From NCBI GenBank assembly GCA_024178355.1, contig JAMZNZ010000003.1, positions 124,001 to 188,000 on the forward strand: a stretch of DNA of 64,000 bases, read 5' to 3'. A program made the translations under genes and the position numbers. Shown in pieces: positions 1-7,092 of the stretch (its first letter is position 1; each line of letters begins with the position of its first letter). Origin of the DNA: Maricaulaceae bacterium EIL42A08. GTDB taxonomy: Bacteria; Pseudomonadota; Alphaproteobacteria; Caulobacterales; Maricaulaceae. Under the pieces are notes generated by a model. It was not told the origin of the DNA, ran no database searches, and was given only the letters and a program-made list of their open reading frames with translations.

Positions 1-812
1 CGTGCGGGCGCGGGGTGAAACGCTCGACCGGCCAGGAAAATCACCCCTGACGTGCCCAGCGAGATCAGGCCTTCGCCATCATCAACAGCGCCTACACCCA
101 CCGCGCCGGCTGCATTGTCTCCACCGCCCGCAGCCACAGGAACCGGGTCCATGCCCCAGCTTCTGGCAAGCTCTTGGTGGAGCTGTCCGGTCACCTCGCA
201 GCCCTCATGGAGCCGGGGCATGGCTGTCGGGCTGAGGTCACAGGCCGCAAGCGCATCGATTGACCATTTTCGACTTGCCACGTCCAGCCAGCTTGTCCCG
301 GCGCTGTCGGATAAATCGCTGGCTTTTTCTCCGGTCATCCGGAGGCGGACGTAATCCTTGGGGAGAAGTACGGTTTTGATCTTATCAAATACGTCGCGCT
401 CATGGTCGCGCAGCCAAATCAGCTTTGGGGCCGTAAATCCCGGCATGACAAGATTGCCGGTCACCGCTTCGATGTTCGGGATGCGGTTTTTTAGGGTCGT
501 GCACTGGGCGTGCGAGCGCCCATCATTCCACAAGATGGCCGGGCGCAGGGGGCGGTCGTCTTTGCCCAGCACTGTTGCACCATGCATCTGACCACTCAGT
601 CCGATGGCGCGAACATTGCGACGTAGCGGGGCCGGTAAATCGAGCACCGCTGCCTGTGTTGCAGACCACCAGTCCTCCGGATGCTGTTCAGACCATAGCG
701 GGTGTGGGCGTGCAACGTCGAGCGGAGCATTAGCTTGAGCTTGAATGACGTTGTCGGCGTCAATCAGCATCGCCTTGACGCCGGACGTCCCGATGTCGAT
801 GCCCAAATACAT
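1..812 (-). CDS. xylB: Xylulokinase (FGGY carbohydrate kinase), 3' end cut by window edge
   Basis: Phosphorylates D-xylulose to xylulose 5-phosphate with ATP in the cytoplasm. About 270 N-terminal residues are visible. They open with MYLGIDIGTSGVKAMLID, the FGGY phosphate-1 loop. RPHPLWSEQ and GQMHGAT follow (the latter a xylulokinase signature), then ILWNDGR, GNLVMPGFTAPKL, LLPKDYVRLRMTG, GGGDNAAGAVG and LGTSGV. The whole series matches E. coli-type XylB closely, so I prefer xylulokinase over other FGGY kinases. The ATG at 812 is the start. The gene reads off the left edge, so roughly the last 200 residues are missing. It is divergent from the aldose epimerase gene, with a LacI-type operator between them, so it is probably induced by the sugar sensed by the repressor at 1875-2897. 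Confidence 0.93.
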   Translation of the reverse strand, partial: MYLGIDIGTSGVKAMLIDADNVIQAQANAPLDVARPHPLWSEQHPEDWWSATQAAVLDLPAPLRRNVRAIGLSGQMHGATVLGKDDRPLRPAILWNDGRSHAQCTTLKNRIPNIEAVTGNLVMPGFTAPKLIWLRDHERDVFDKIKTVLLPKDYVRLRMTGEKASDLSDSAGTSWLDVASRKWSIDALAACDLSPTAMPRLHEGCEVTGQLHQELARSWGMDPVPVAAGGGDNAAGAVGVGAVDDGEGLISLGTSGVIFLAGRAFHPAPA

Positions 813-869
813 GGCGATCTGGTCTCCCTGCCGCCTCTCTTGGTGTTCTAACGGCGCTGGCTCCAGAAA

Positions 870-887
870 AATGATAGCGCTATCATT
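870..887. promoter_or_regulatory. Perfect 18-bp palindromic operator of LacI/GalR type
   Basis: AATGATAGCGCTATCATT is its own reverse complement and has the central CG step typical of LacI/GalR-family sites. It lies 58 bp upstream of the xylB start (812, minus) and 54 bp upstream of the epimerase start (941, plus). One repressor dimer could therefore control both divergent promoters. The likely ligand-responsive protein is the LacI-family regulator encoded just downstream at 1875-2897. Confidence 0.8.
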
Positions 888-940
888 GTAGCGTGCAAAG
901 GTCGATTTTAAGCGTGAGGGCATGCAGAGTGTGTGAGATC

Positions 941-1813
941 ATGGAGCTTCGTTCGGCGGACTGGGTCGTAGACGTCGATCAGCAAGGTGGAGCGATCCGC
1001 CAGGCGCGTTGGCGTGGCTTGGACATTCTTCGCCCGTACCGTTCGCAGTGGGACGCTTTCGCGGCGATGTGCAATGCCAGCTTTCCGCTCGTGCCATACT
1101 CAAACCGCGTTCGCGATGGCCGGTTTAATTTTGAGGGTGTTGAGTATCAGATACCGTCCTTTCGCCCCGGCGATCGCCACGCGCTGCACGGGGTCGGCTG
1201 GCTGGCCCGGTGGGCAGGGGAGCAGCCGCGACGCAATCTTGCACGGTTAATCCTGCGCCATGATGGTCCGGCCTGGCCGTGGCGCCTTGAAGTGACTCAC
1301 GAAATCGAGATTGAGCGCGACCGCCTTGTCTTTCGCCTGAGCTTGACCAACACCGATAAAGGCCCGCAACCCGTCGGTCTGGGCTTTCATCCATATTTCC
1401 CGCGCGATGAGGACACCCGTCTGAGCTTTGACAGCACCGGCGTCTGGACCGGTGAGGCAGCGGGCTTGAGCGAACACCTGATGGATGTGCCCGAACATTG
1501 GCGATTTAGCGAGGGCTGTCCGTTGCCTGAAGAAGAGATTGACCACTGCTTTGCCGGATGGTCTGGACGCGCCCGGATCGATTGGCCGAAATCAGGGTTG
1601 AGCGTTGCGATCAGCGGCGACCGGAATTTGGACCATGCTGTGGTTTTCATCCCTCCAGATCAGAAGTATTTCTGCTTCGAGCCCGTCTCTCACATGTCCA
1701 ATGCGATCAACCATTTTAACGATGAGACCGTGACAGGACTGAGGCACCTGGCCCCCGGCGATGCCTACACGGTGTCCATGGTTCTTATGCCATCGTTGGC
1801 TGGACAAAGCTGA
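941..1813 (+). CDS. Aldose 1-epimerase (mutarotase) family protein
   Basis: Likely interconverts alpha and beta anomers of an aldose before catabolism. The 290-residue product has the COG2017/galactose mutarotase pattern: SFPLVPYSNRVRDGRF near residue 50, HALHGVGW with the catalytic-type His, LGFHPYF with the second His, and a C-terminal FCFEPVSHMSNAIN segment. An in-frame GTG at 893 would add 16 residues but sits almost on the operator, so the ATG at 941 (MELRSADW) is preferred. No strong ribosome binding site is visible for either start. The context (xylulokinase divergent, LacI repressor 61 bp downstream) points to a pentose, perhaps xylose, as substrate; that part is inference. Confidence 0.85.
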   Translation: MELRSADWVVDVDQQGGAIRQARWRGLDILRPYRSQWDAFAAMCNASFPLVPYSNRVRDGRFNFEGVEYQIPSFRPGDRHALHGVGWLARWAGEQPRRNLARLILRHDGPAWPWRLEVTHEIEIERDRLVFRLSLTNTDKGPQPVGLGFHPYFPRDEDTRLSFDSTGVWTGEAAGLSEHLMDVPEHWRFSEGCPLPEEEIDHCFAGWSGRARIDWPKSGLSVAISGDRNLDHAVVFIPPDQKYFCFEPVSHMSNAINHFNDETVTGLRHLAPGDAYTVSMVLMPSLAGQS

Positions 1814-1874
1814 TGATACATCGCCTTTCCCCCAGCCCCGGCCCGACGGCGGTTACATGCTCGGAGCTATCCCC

Positions 1875-2897
1875 ATGAGTGGCAGCAACAAACCGCGTTC
1901 GCGTTGGCGGTCAGGGGCGACCATCAAGGATGTGGCCGCGGCTGCGGGTGTTTCGCCTATGACGGTGTCGCGCGTTCTGAACAAAGAGCCCGTCGTAACT
2001 CTCGCAACCCGGGAAAAAGTTTTGAAGGCTGTTGGCGACCTGGACTATCGACCAAATTTCTCTGCCCGCAGCCTTGCCAAGGCGCGGTCATTTTTTATTG
2101 GGTTGCTCTACGACAACCCAAGCGCTGGTTATATTAGCGAGTTCCTAAACGGGGCCGTGGCGCGTGGAAAAGCCGATCGATACCATTTGGTGCTGGAGTA
2201 TTGTCCTTCAGGTCTCCAGTCGGTGTTCTCAGATGCGAACGTTGATGGTGTGATCCTCCTCCCGCCAGTTTGTGATGACATCAACACGATTGTGGCAGTT
2301 GAGCGTTTGGGTGTTCCATATGTGCGGATTTCGCCAGACCTTGCGCACGAAAAAGGGCTTCAGATTACCATTGATGACCGTGCAGCGGCTGCGAGAATGG
2401 TCCGCTATCTCATTGATCTGGGCCATCGTGAAATCGGATTTATCAAGGGCCATCCCAATCAGGGCGCGAGCCGTGAGCGAGAAGCAGGTTTCAGGGCCGT
2501 CATGGCCGAAGGCGGCTTGCCTGTCCGTGAGGACTTCGTTGTGCAGGGCTATTTCTCCTACAAGTCCGGGCTCGTCGCAGCTGAAGTCATTTTAAGCAAG
2601 ACAGACAGGCCAACGGCAATATTTGCATCTAACGATGATATGGCTGCAGCAACGGTCGCACAGGCACACAGGCTAGGCCTTGAAGTGCCTACAGATCTCA
2701 CTGTAGTTGGCTTTGACGACACTGAAATCGCGAGTGCTGTTTGGCCGACCCTGACCACGATGCGCCAGCCAATACGTGAAATGGCGGAGGCAGCCGTCGA
2801 TCAATTGATCGCGATGATTAACAATGTCGACGCTGCTGAGTCGCCAAGGAATAGCTCTTTCGTGTGCGAGCTTGTCCAGCGAGATTCATCAGGATAA
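1875..2897 (+). CDS. LacI/GalR-family transcriptional repressor
   Basis: The 340-residue protein has an N-terminal helix-turn-helix, ATIKDVAAAAGVSPMTVSRVLN, around residues 15-36. The hinge-helix segment YRPNFSARSLAKARS follows, whose Leu normally intercalates at the CG centre of the operator. A periplasmic-binding-protein-like effector domain comes next (RYLIDLGHREIGFIKG, PTAIFASNDDMAAATV, LTVVGFDDTEIASAVWPTLTTMRQP). The start at 1875 has GGAG about 8 nt upstream; in-frame starts further upstream lie inside or next to the epimerase gene. The effector is unknown, but neighbouring xylulokinase and epimerase genes suggest xylose or a related sugar. The second half of the gene reads less GC-rich than its neighbours, which with the IS6 relic downstream hints at an acquired segment. 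Confidence 0.92.
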   Translation: MSGSNKPRSRWRSGATIKDVAAAAGVSPMTVSRVLNKEPVVTLATREKVLKAVGDLDYRPNFSARSLAKARSFFIGLLYDNPSAGYISEFLNGAVARGKADRYHLVLEYCPSGLQSVFSDANVDGVILLPPVCDDINTIVAVERLGVPYVRISPDLAHEKGLQITIDDRAAAARMVRYLIDLGHREIGFIKGHPNQGASREREAGFRAVMAEGGLPVREDFVVQGYFSYKSGLVAAEVILSKTDRPTAIFASNDDMAAATVAQAHRLGLEVPTDLTVVGFDDTEIASAVWPTLTTMRQPIREMAEAAVDQLIAMINNVDAAESPRNSSFVCELVQRDSSG

Positions 2898-3017
2898 CCG
2901 AGACGCGGCTAGGCGCTGGCCACAAGACGCCCGTGTTTAAAATTCATCTCATTCCTAAGCGATGGCTTGTCGACACTTTAGGGCTGACAGTGCGAGCGCC
3001 GATCTTGGCAGTTGCAC

Positions 3018-3340
3018 CAGGTTACCCAGTGGTGCTGGCACCTGGACGAGGAGTTCGTAAGAATAAACTGGCAAACACTATCTCTGGCGCACCGTTGATC
3101 ACGTGGGCGAGATGCTGGACTCTTGCGTTGCGTAGACGCGTGATAAGGCTTCAGCATTGATGTTTCTCAAGCAGGCGATGAAGCACTATGCCAAGCTTGA
3201 GGGGGTGGTGACCGATCGGCTCAGATCTTAAAGCGCAGCGATCCGCGAGATTGGTCACGCGGATCGCCAGGATACAGGCCGACATGGGAACGATCGCGCA
3301 GAAAACCCCCATCTGCCGTTTCGACAGAGCGAGCCTTGGA
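3018..3340 (+). pseudogene. Decayed IS6-family transposase remnant
   Basis: Conceptual translation gives WCWHLDEEFVRIN from 3030. A frameshift near 3094 leads to VDHVGEMLDSCVA, a stop at 3133, then TRDKASALMFLKQAMKHY, TDRLRS, a stop at 3229, AAIREIGHADRQ, and NDRAENPHLPFRQSE near the end. The order and spacing match the catalytic region of IS6/IS26-type DDE transposases: WHLDE with the first Asp, VDHEGEVL, TRDKxAALxFLKKAMK, TDGLRSY with the second Asp, and NRAENSHxPFRRRE with the Glu. One frameshift and two in-frame stops mean it is dead. Neither N-terminus nor terminal inverted repeats could be found. The rest of the 2898-3373 gap holds nothing recognisable. Confidence 0.85.
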
Positions 3341-3373
3341 CTTTACACGATCACGACACGATCGCCGCCCGGT

Positions 3374-4279
3374 TTACTCGGTCACGATGCTCGGTAAGCC
3401 GACCAGTTCGCGAATTTGAGCCGGGCTGACCCCTTGCGACCGCAATGTGGACAGGGCCATGTCGCCATCTCGCTTTGCCAGCCGACGCCCGCTGGCGTCC
3501 CGTATAATGCGGTGGTGGCGGTAGAGGGGTGTCGGCAGGTCCAGCAGCGCCTGAATGAGACGGTGCACCGGTGTCGAGGAAAAAAGATCGCATGCTCTAG
3601 TCACATGACTGATCTGCTGGCTCCAATCATCCACCACAACTGCGAGGTGATAGGCGATCATTCCGTCACGTCGTCGTAGCACAATGTCGCCCAGACCGTG
3701 TTTTAAGCTTGCCGCGCTCAGCTGGATATGGCCGGTTTCGCCGGCCGGCCCCTCGCCAAGTTCATCGAAGCCAAGCTCTTCCAGCTTTGCTTCTCCTCCG
3801 AGGGCATCAATCGCGCGGGCCATGTTCAGGCGCAGTGCAACGCTCGGCCCATCGAGTTCAATCTGCGCATCTCTGCACATCCCGGGATATGCCGGGGGAT
3901 GATCTGCTCCCTCTTGTGGCGCACCGACCGCCGCCTCGATTTCCTTGCGGGAGCACTGACAAGCGTAGACTAGGTCCCGGTCGATCAATGTTTGAAGCGC
4001 CTGATTATGACGGTTTCTCTGCTGCGACGCGAACATCGCTTCGCCGTCCCAGTGCAGCCCAAGCCAACGCAGGTCCTCAAAAATGCTCTCCACATGCTCG
4101 CTCCGGGTCCGCGTCTGGTCCAGGTCGTCCACGCGAAGGTAGAACCTACCCTTGGCCTGCCTTGCAGCCTCCCAGGCGACAAACGCGGAAAAGGCGTGGC
4201 CCAAATGAAGCGAGCCGGTCGGCGAGGGTGCAAATCGCTCGACGACATCGGTGGTGTCTTTAGCCTCGAAATAGCCCAT
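3374..4279 (-). CDS. gluQ: Glutamyl-Q tRNA(Asp) synthetase (GluQ-RS)
   Basis: Activates glutamate and attaches it to queuosine at position 34 of tRNA-Asp; it is a GluRS paralogue lacking the anticodon-binding domain. The 301-residue product fits that family rather than full-length GluRS. It carries RFAPSPTGSLHLGHAFSAF (HIGH-type motif, residues 25-28), the zinc-site pattern CQC..YPGMC (C-x-C, then Y-x3-C), and LAKRDGD (KMSKS-like) near residues 267-273. The start at 4279 is preferred because AAGGA lies about 5 nt upstream; an ATG 6 nt earlier would sit directly on that sequence. The open frame extends to 4531, but that extension shows no family similarity. Single-gene unit. Confidence 0.9.
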   Translation of the reverse strand: MGYFEAKDTTDVVERFAPSPTGSLHLGHAFSAFVAWEAARQAKGRFYLRVDDLDQTRTRSEHVESIFEDLRWLGLHWDGEAMFASQQRNRHNQALQTLIDRDLVYACQCSRKEIEAAVGAPQEGADHPPAYPGMCRDAQIELDGPSVALRLNMARAIDALGGEAKLEELGFDELGEGPAGETGHIQLSAASLKHGLGDIVLRRRDGMIAYHLAVVVDDWSQQISHVTRACDLFSSTPVHRLIQALLDLPTPLYRHHRIIRDASGRRLAKRDGDMALSTLRSQGVSPAQIRELVGLPSIVTE

Positions 4280-4285
4280 TTTCAT

Positions 4286-4680
4286 CCTTGTGCAGCTTAT
4301 TGAGCACCCCTGGTAGCGCATCCTGTCGCAAGTGGCATCCGCCACACATTCGGCACCAGTATCCTTTTTTGAGAGCGAACGTTGTGCCAACCTGCCGGTT
4401 CCGGTCACGACCGCGAGCGTCTCGAGCCCTATGGGCCTGGGAAGCGATAGCCTGCCTGTCCGCGCGGAGAAAGCGTGCGCGGACCGGCCATTGCGGAAGA
4501 GATACGGTCTCTCAAGCTCCTGTTCAGGCAAATCATGGCAAATGATGCGATGCTTTGTTGCCTGAAGGCCAGTCAGTTTCTTCTTCGACCAATGTCGGGC
4601 TCGCGGTGATTGCGATGTGCCGACACACTTCCTCCACGACCGGAAAATACCGGCGAGTTTAACTGGGGAGGGAGGCCGCC
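4286..4680. other. Intergenic region upstream of the acetate symporter operon
   Basis: No gene is supported in these about 395 bases. It contains an 8-bp inverted repeat GTCCGCGC/GCGCGGAC (4458-4465 and 4477-4484, 11-nt loop). It also contains the repeat cluster at 4525-4564 described separately, and a strong ribosome binding site (GGGGAGGGAGG) just before the DUF4212 start. Promoters for gluQ (minus) and the symporter operon (plus) must lie here, but no convincing -35/-10 pair was identified. Confidence 0.6.
4525..4564. promoter_or_regulatory. Repeat cluster, candidate regulator site upstream of DUF4212-actP
   Basis: A tandem imperfect 10-bp repeat, GGCAAATCAT then GGCAAATGAT (4527-4546), contains the small inverted repeat ATCAT-N5-ATGAT. 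It is framed by perfect 7-bp arms CAGGCAA (4525-4531) and TTGCCTG (4558-4564). It lies about 120-155 bp before the symporter operon start, a plausible place for an activator such as the CrbR-like regulator. That assignment is inference. Confidence 0.4.
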
Positions 4681-5007
4681 ATGGCGACTTCTGAATATCA
4701 ATCCGGAAATAAGCCCGAGGCGGGCCTGTCCGGTGAGCACACCATCTCCGAGAGCAGGTTCAAAGCCTACTGGAAGGAAAATCTCACCCTGATGGGGATC
4801 CTTCTGGCCATCTGGTTCTCGGTTTCCTTTGGTGCCGGCATCCTTTTTCGAGATGTCCTGGATCAGGTCTCCATTGGCGGCGCGCCATTGGGCTTCTGGT
4901 TTGCCCAGCAAGGGGCCATCTACGTCTTTGTCATTCTGATCTTCGTCTACTCGTTCATGATGCACCGCATTGAACGCAAGTACGATGTTGATGACGACGA
5001 AGGTTAG
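4681..5007 (+). CDS. DUF4212 sodium/substrate symporter small subunit
   Basis: Small membrane protein of 108 residues with two predicted transmembrane segments (LTLMGILLAIWFSVSFGAGILF around 37-58, and FWFAQQGAIYVFVILIFVYSFMM around 71-93) and a charged, acidic C-terminus. The YWKENL..L...L.IWFxVSFG pattern and the position directly before an SSS symporter identify it as DUF4212, the small partner of VC_2705-type cation/acetate symporters. A strong ribosome binding site precedes the ATG. The downstream symporter starts 11 bp after its stop, so the two are translated from one message. Confidence 0.92.
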   Translation: MATSEYQSGNKPEAGLSGEHTISESRFKAYWKENLTLMGILLAIWFSVSFGAGILFRDVLDQVSIGGAPLGFWFAQQGAIYVFVILIFVYSFMMHRIERKYDVDDDEG

Positions 5008-5018
5008 GGGAGGCGACC

Positions 5019-6950
5019 ATGGAATCGACCATTTTCGGCCTGACCCCGACGGTGTTCTGGACGGCCTTTTTCGTTATCTCTACCTTCGGGCTTTATATCG
5101 GCATTGCCGTCTGGGCCCGCGCTGCAACCACTGACGACTTTTACGTTGCCGGTCATGACATCCACCCGGTGTTTAATGGCATGGCGACAGCTGCCGACTG
5201 GATGAGCGCAGCCTCATTCCTGTCCATGGCGGGCCTCATTGCGTTCATGGGCTATGACGGTTCGGTCTTCTTGATGGGCTGGACGGGTGGCTATGTGCTG
5301 CTGGCGCTCCTGCTGGCACCCTATCTGCGCAAGTTTGGCAAGTTTACCGTGCCGGACTTTGTGGGCGACCGCTACTACAGCCAGGCCGCCCGCATCGTCG
5401 CGGTGATCTGTGCCCTCTTCATCTCGTTTACCTATATCGCCGGGCAAATGCGCGGGACGGGCATCGCCTTTTCCAACTTCCTCGGCGTGGAGATTGAGCT
5501 GGGCGTGATTATCGGTGCGGTGATTGTGCTGTTTTACGCGGTCCTCGGCGGCATGAAGGGCGTCACCTATACCCAGGTCGCCCAGTACTGCGTGTTGATC
5601 TTCGCCTTTACAGTTCCGGCGATTTTCTTAAGCCTTCAAATCACGGGTACGCCGATCCCGCAGCTGGGCTTTATCGGCAATACGTCTGAGGGCGTGCCGC
5701 TGTTGGCGAACCTTGATCGGACACTGACGGATCTGGGCTTCACCTCCTATCTCCAGGGCGAGAAGGCCATGATCGATGTGGCTGCCATCACGCTTGCGCT
5801 GATGGTGGGGACTGCCGGTCTGCCGCACGTGATCATTCGCTTCTTCACCGTGCCGAAAGCGTCTGACGCCCGCAAGTCAGCAGGCTGGGCACTGATCTTT
5901 ATCGCGATCCTCTACACCACGGCCCCGGCAGTGGCGGTGTTTGCCCGGTCAAACTTCATCGATACGGTCAATGAAAGCACCTATTCCATCGACGTGGCCC
6001 GCGGCGAAGCCGAAGCTGCCGACATGGGTGAGGGCGCAACACCCCAGTGGTTCTACAACTGGGAACGCACCGGCCTTCTGGGCTTCACCGACAAAAACGG
6101 TGACGGCCAGATCCAGTATCGCGCTGATCCTGAGGTCAACGAGGTGACCACGCTTGATCGCGATATCTTCGTGCTGGCCAATCCGGAGATCGGCAATCTG
6201 CCCGGTTGGGTGATTGGTCTGGTGGTTGCCGGTGGCCTTGCTGCTGCACTGTCCACGGCCGCGGGCCTCTTGATGGTGATCAGCTCGGCGGTGTCCCATG
6301 ACCTGTGTCGGAAGGTGTTGTTCAAGAATATGTCCGACACTCAGGAACTGCTGGTCGCGCGCTTTGCGGCTGTGGGGGCTGTGCTGGTGGCGATCTATGC
6401 AGGCATCAACCCGCCAGGCTTTGTAGCCGCCGTGGTGGCCTTTGCCTTCGGGCTCGGAGCTGCCAGCTTCTTCCCGGTGATCTTCCTCGGGATTTTCTGG
6501 AAGCGCATGAACAAGCAGGGGGCGATTGCCTCCATGACGGTCGGCCTGTCGGTGACCGCCGCCTACATCGTGCACTTCAAAATCGGCTTTACCTCCGTTG
6601 TTATCGGAGCCTGCGCCCTGATTGTCGCGGCGGTGCTGATGATCCTGCACTTTGGCCTCAAGGATGAGAGCGATACCCGGCCGATGTTCTTCGGTTCGCT
6701 GGCTCTGATCGGTGTGTTTGCACTCGGCGCATTTGGCATCCTGCCAGACATTGCCATGGGCACGGCTGATCAATGGTTCCTGGGCATCTCTCCGGAGGGC
6801 TTTGGGGCTGTGGGCATGATGATTGCCATGGCGACCGCCATTGTGACATCGCTGGCAACCCAGGCCCCACCACAAGAGGTGCAGGACCTGGTAGAAGAGA
6901 TCCGCATTCCTTCTGCCAAGGCCCATGTGAGCCACGGTCCGGCTGAGTAA
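5019..6950 (+). CDS. actP: Cation/acetate symporter, SSS family (ActP-like, VC_2705 type)
   Basis: Inner-membrane Na+:solute symporter of 643 residues, predicted to import acetate or other short monocarboxylates. It shows the SSS fold, for example FYVAGHDIHPVFNGMATAADWMSAASFLSMAG near residues 42-75, AGQMRGTGIAF, YAVLGGMKGVTYTQVAQYCVL, GTAGLPHVIIRFFTVP and GGLAAALSTAAGLLMVISSAVSHDL. An extra hydrophilic stretch around residues 305-385 separates two transmembrane helices, as in the VC_2705 subfamily. The operon with a DUF4212 subunit, followed by a CrbS-like sensor, the CrbR-like regulator and acs, strongly supports acetate as substrate. A clear terminator follows at 6974. Confidence 0.9.
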   Translation: MESTIFGLTPTVFWTAFFVISTFGLYIGIAVWARAATTDDFYVAGHDIHPVFNGMATAADWMSAASFLSMAGLIAFMGYDGSVFLMGWTGGYVLLALLLAPYLRKFGKFTVPDFVGDRYYSQAARIVAVICALFISFTYIAGQMRGTGIAFSNFLGVEIELGVIIGAVIVLFYAVLGGMKGVTYTQVAQYCVLIFAFTVPAIFLSLQITGTPIPQLGFIGNTSEGVPLLANLDRTLTDLGFTSYLQGEKAMIDVAAITLALMVGTAGLPHVIIRFFTVPKASDARKSAGWALIFIAILYTTAPAVAVFARSNFIDTVNESTYSIDVARGEAEAADMGEGATPQWFYNWERTGLLGFTDKNGDGQIQYRADPEVNEVTTLDRDIFVLANPEIGNLPGWVIGLVVAGGLAAALSTAAGLLMVISSAVSHDLCRKVLFKNMSDTQELLVARFAAVGAVLVAIYAGINPPGFVAAVVAFAFGLGAASFFPVIFLGIFWKRMNKQGAIASMTVGLSVTAAYIVHFKIGFTSVVIGACALIVAAVLMILHFGLKDESDTRPMFFGSLALIGVFALGAFGILPDIAMGTADQWFLGISPEGFGAVGMMIAMATAIVTSLATQAPPQEVQDLVEEIRIPSAKAHVSHGPAE

Positions 6951-6973
6951 AACAGACGATCAGACCTGACCCG

Positions 6974-7005
6974 GCGGCGGCTGAGCGATCAGCCGCCGCT
7001 TTTTC
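6974..7005 (+). terminator. Rho-independent terminator after actP
   Basis: Perfect 11-bp stem GCGGCGGCTGA/TCAGCCGCCGC with a GCGA tetraloop, followed by TTTTT. It ends the DUF4212-actP transcript 23 bp past the stop codon. Confidence 0.9.
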
Positions 7006-7092
7006 TTGTCCTTCCGCGACCCTGCGCCGCAAGCCGGTGCTTTCATTGGCGTATAGAATTGAAACTCGCCTCAGCAATTGGGAGAGACGCGT

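Noticed and set aside
893-940. GTG start at 893 for the aldose epimerase
   Set aside because: It would begin only 6 bp after the operator, leaving no room for a promoter and leader; the ATG at 941 fits the family length.
2864-3160. Plus-strand open frame of 98 codons after the LacI gene
   Set aside because: It starts inside the LacI gene and runs out of frame through the IS6 relic; the relic reading in the other frames explains the sequence.
4280-4531. N-terminal extension of about 84 residues on GluQ-RS
   Set aside because: The family begins just before the HIGH-type motif; the extension has no similarity and a ribosome binding site supports 4279.
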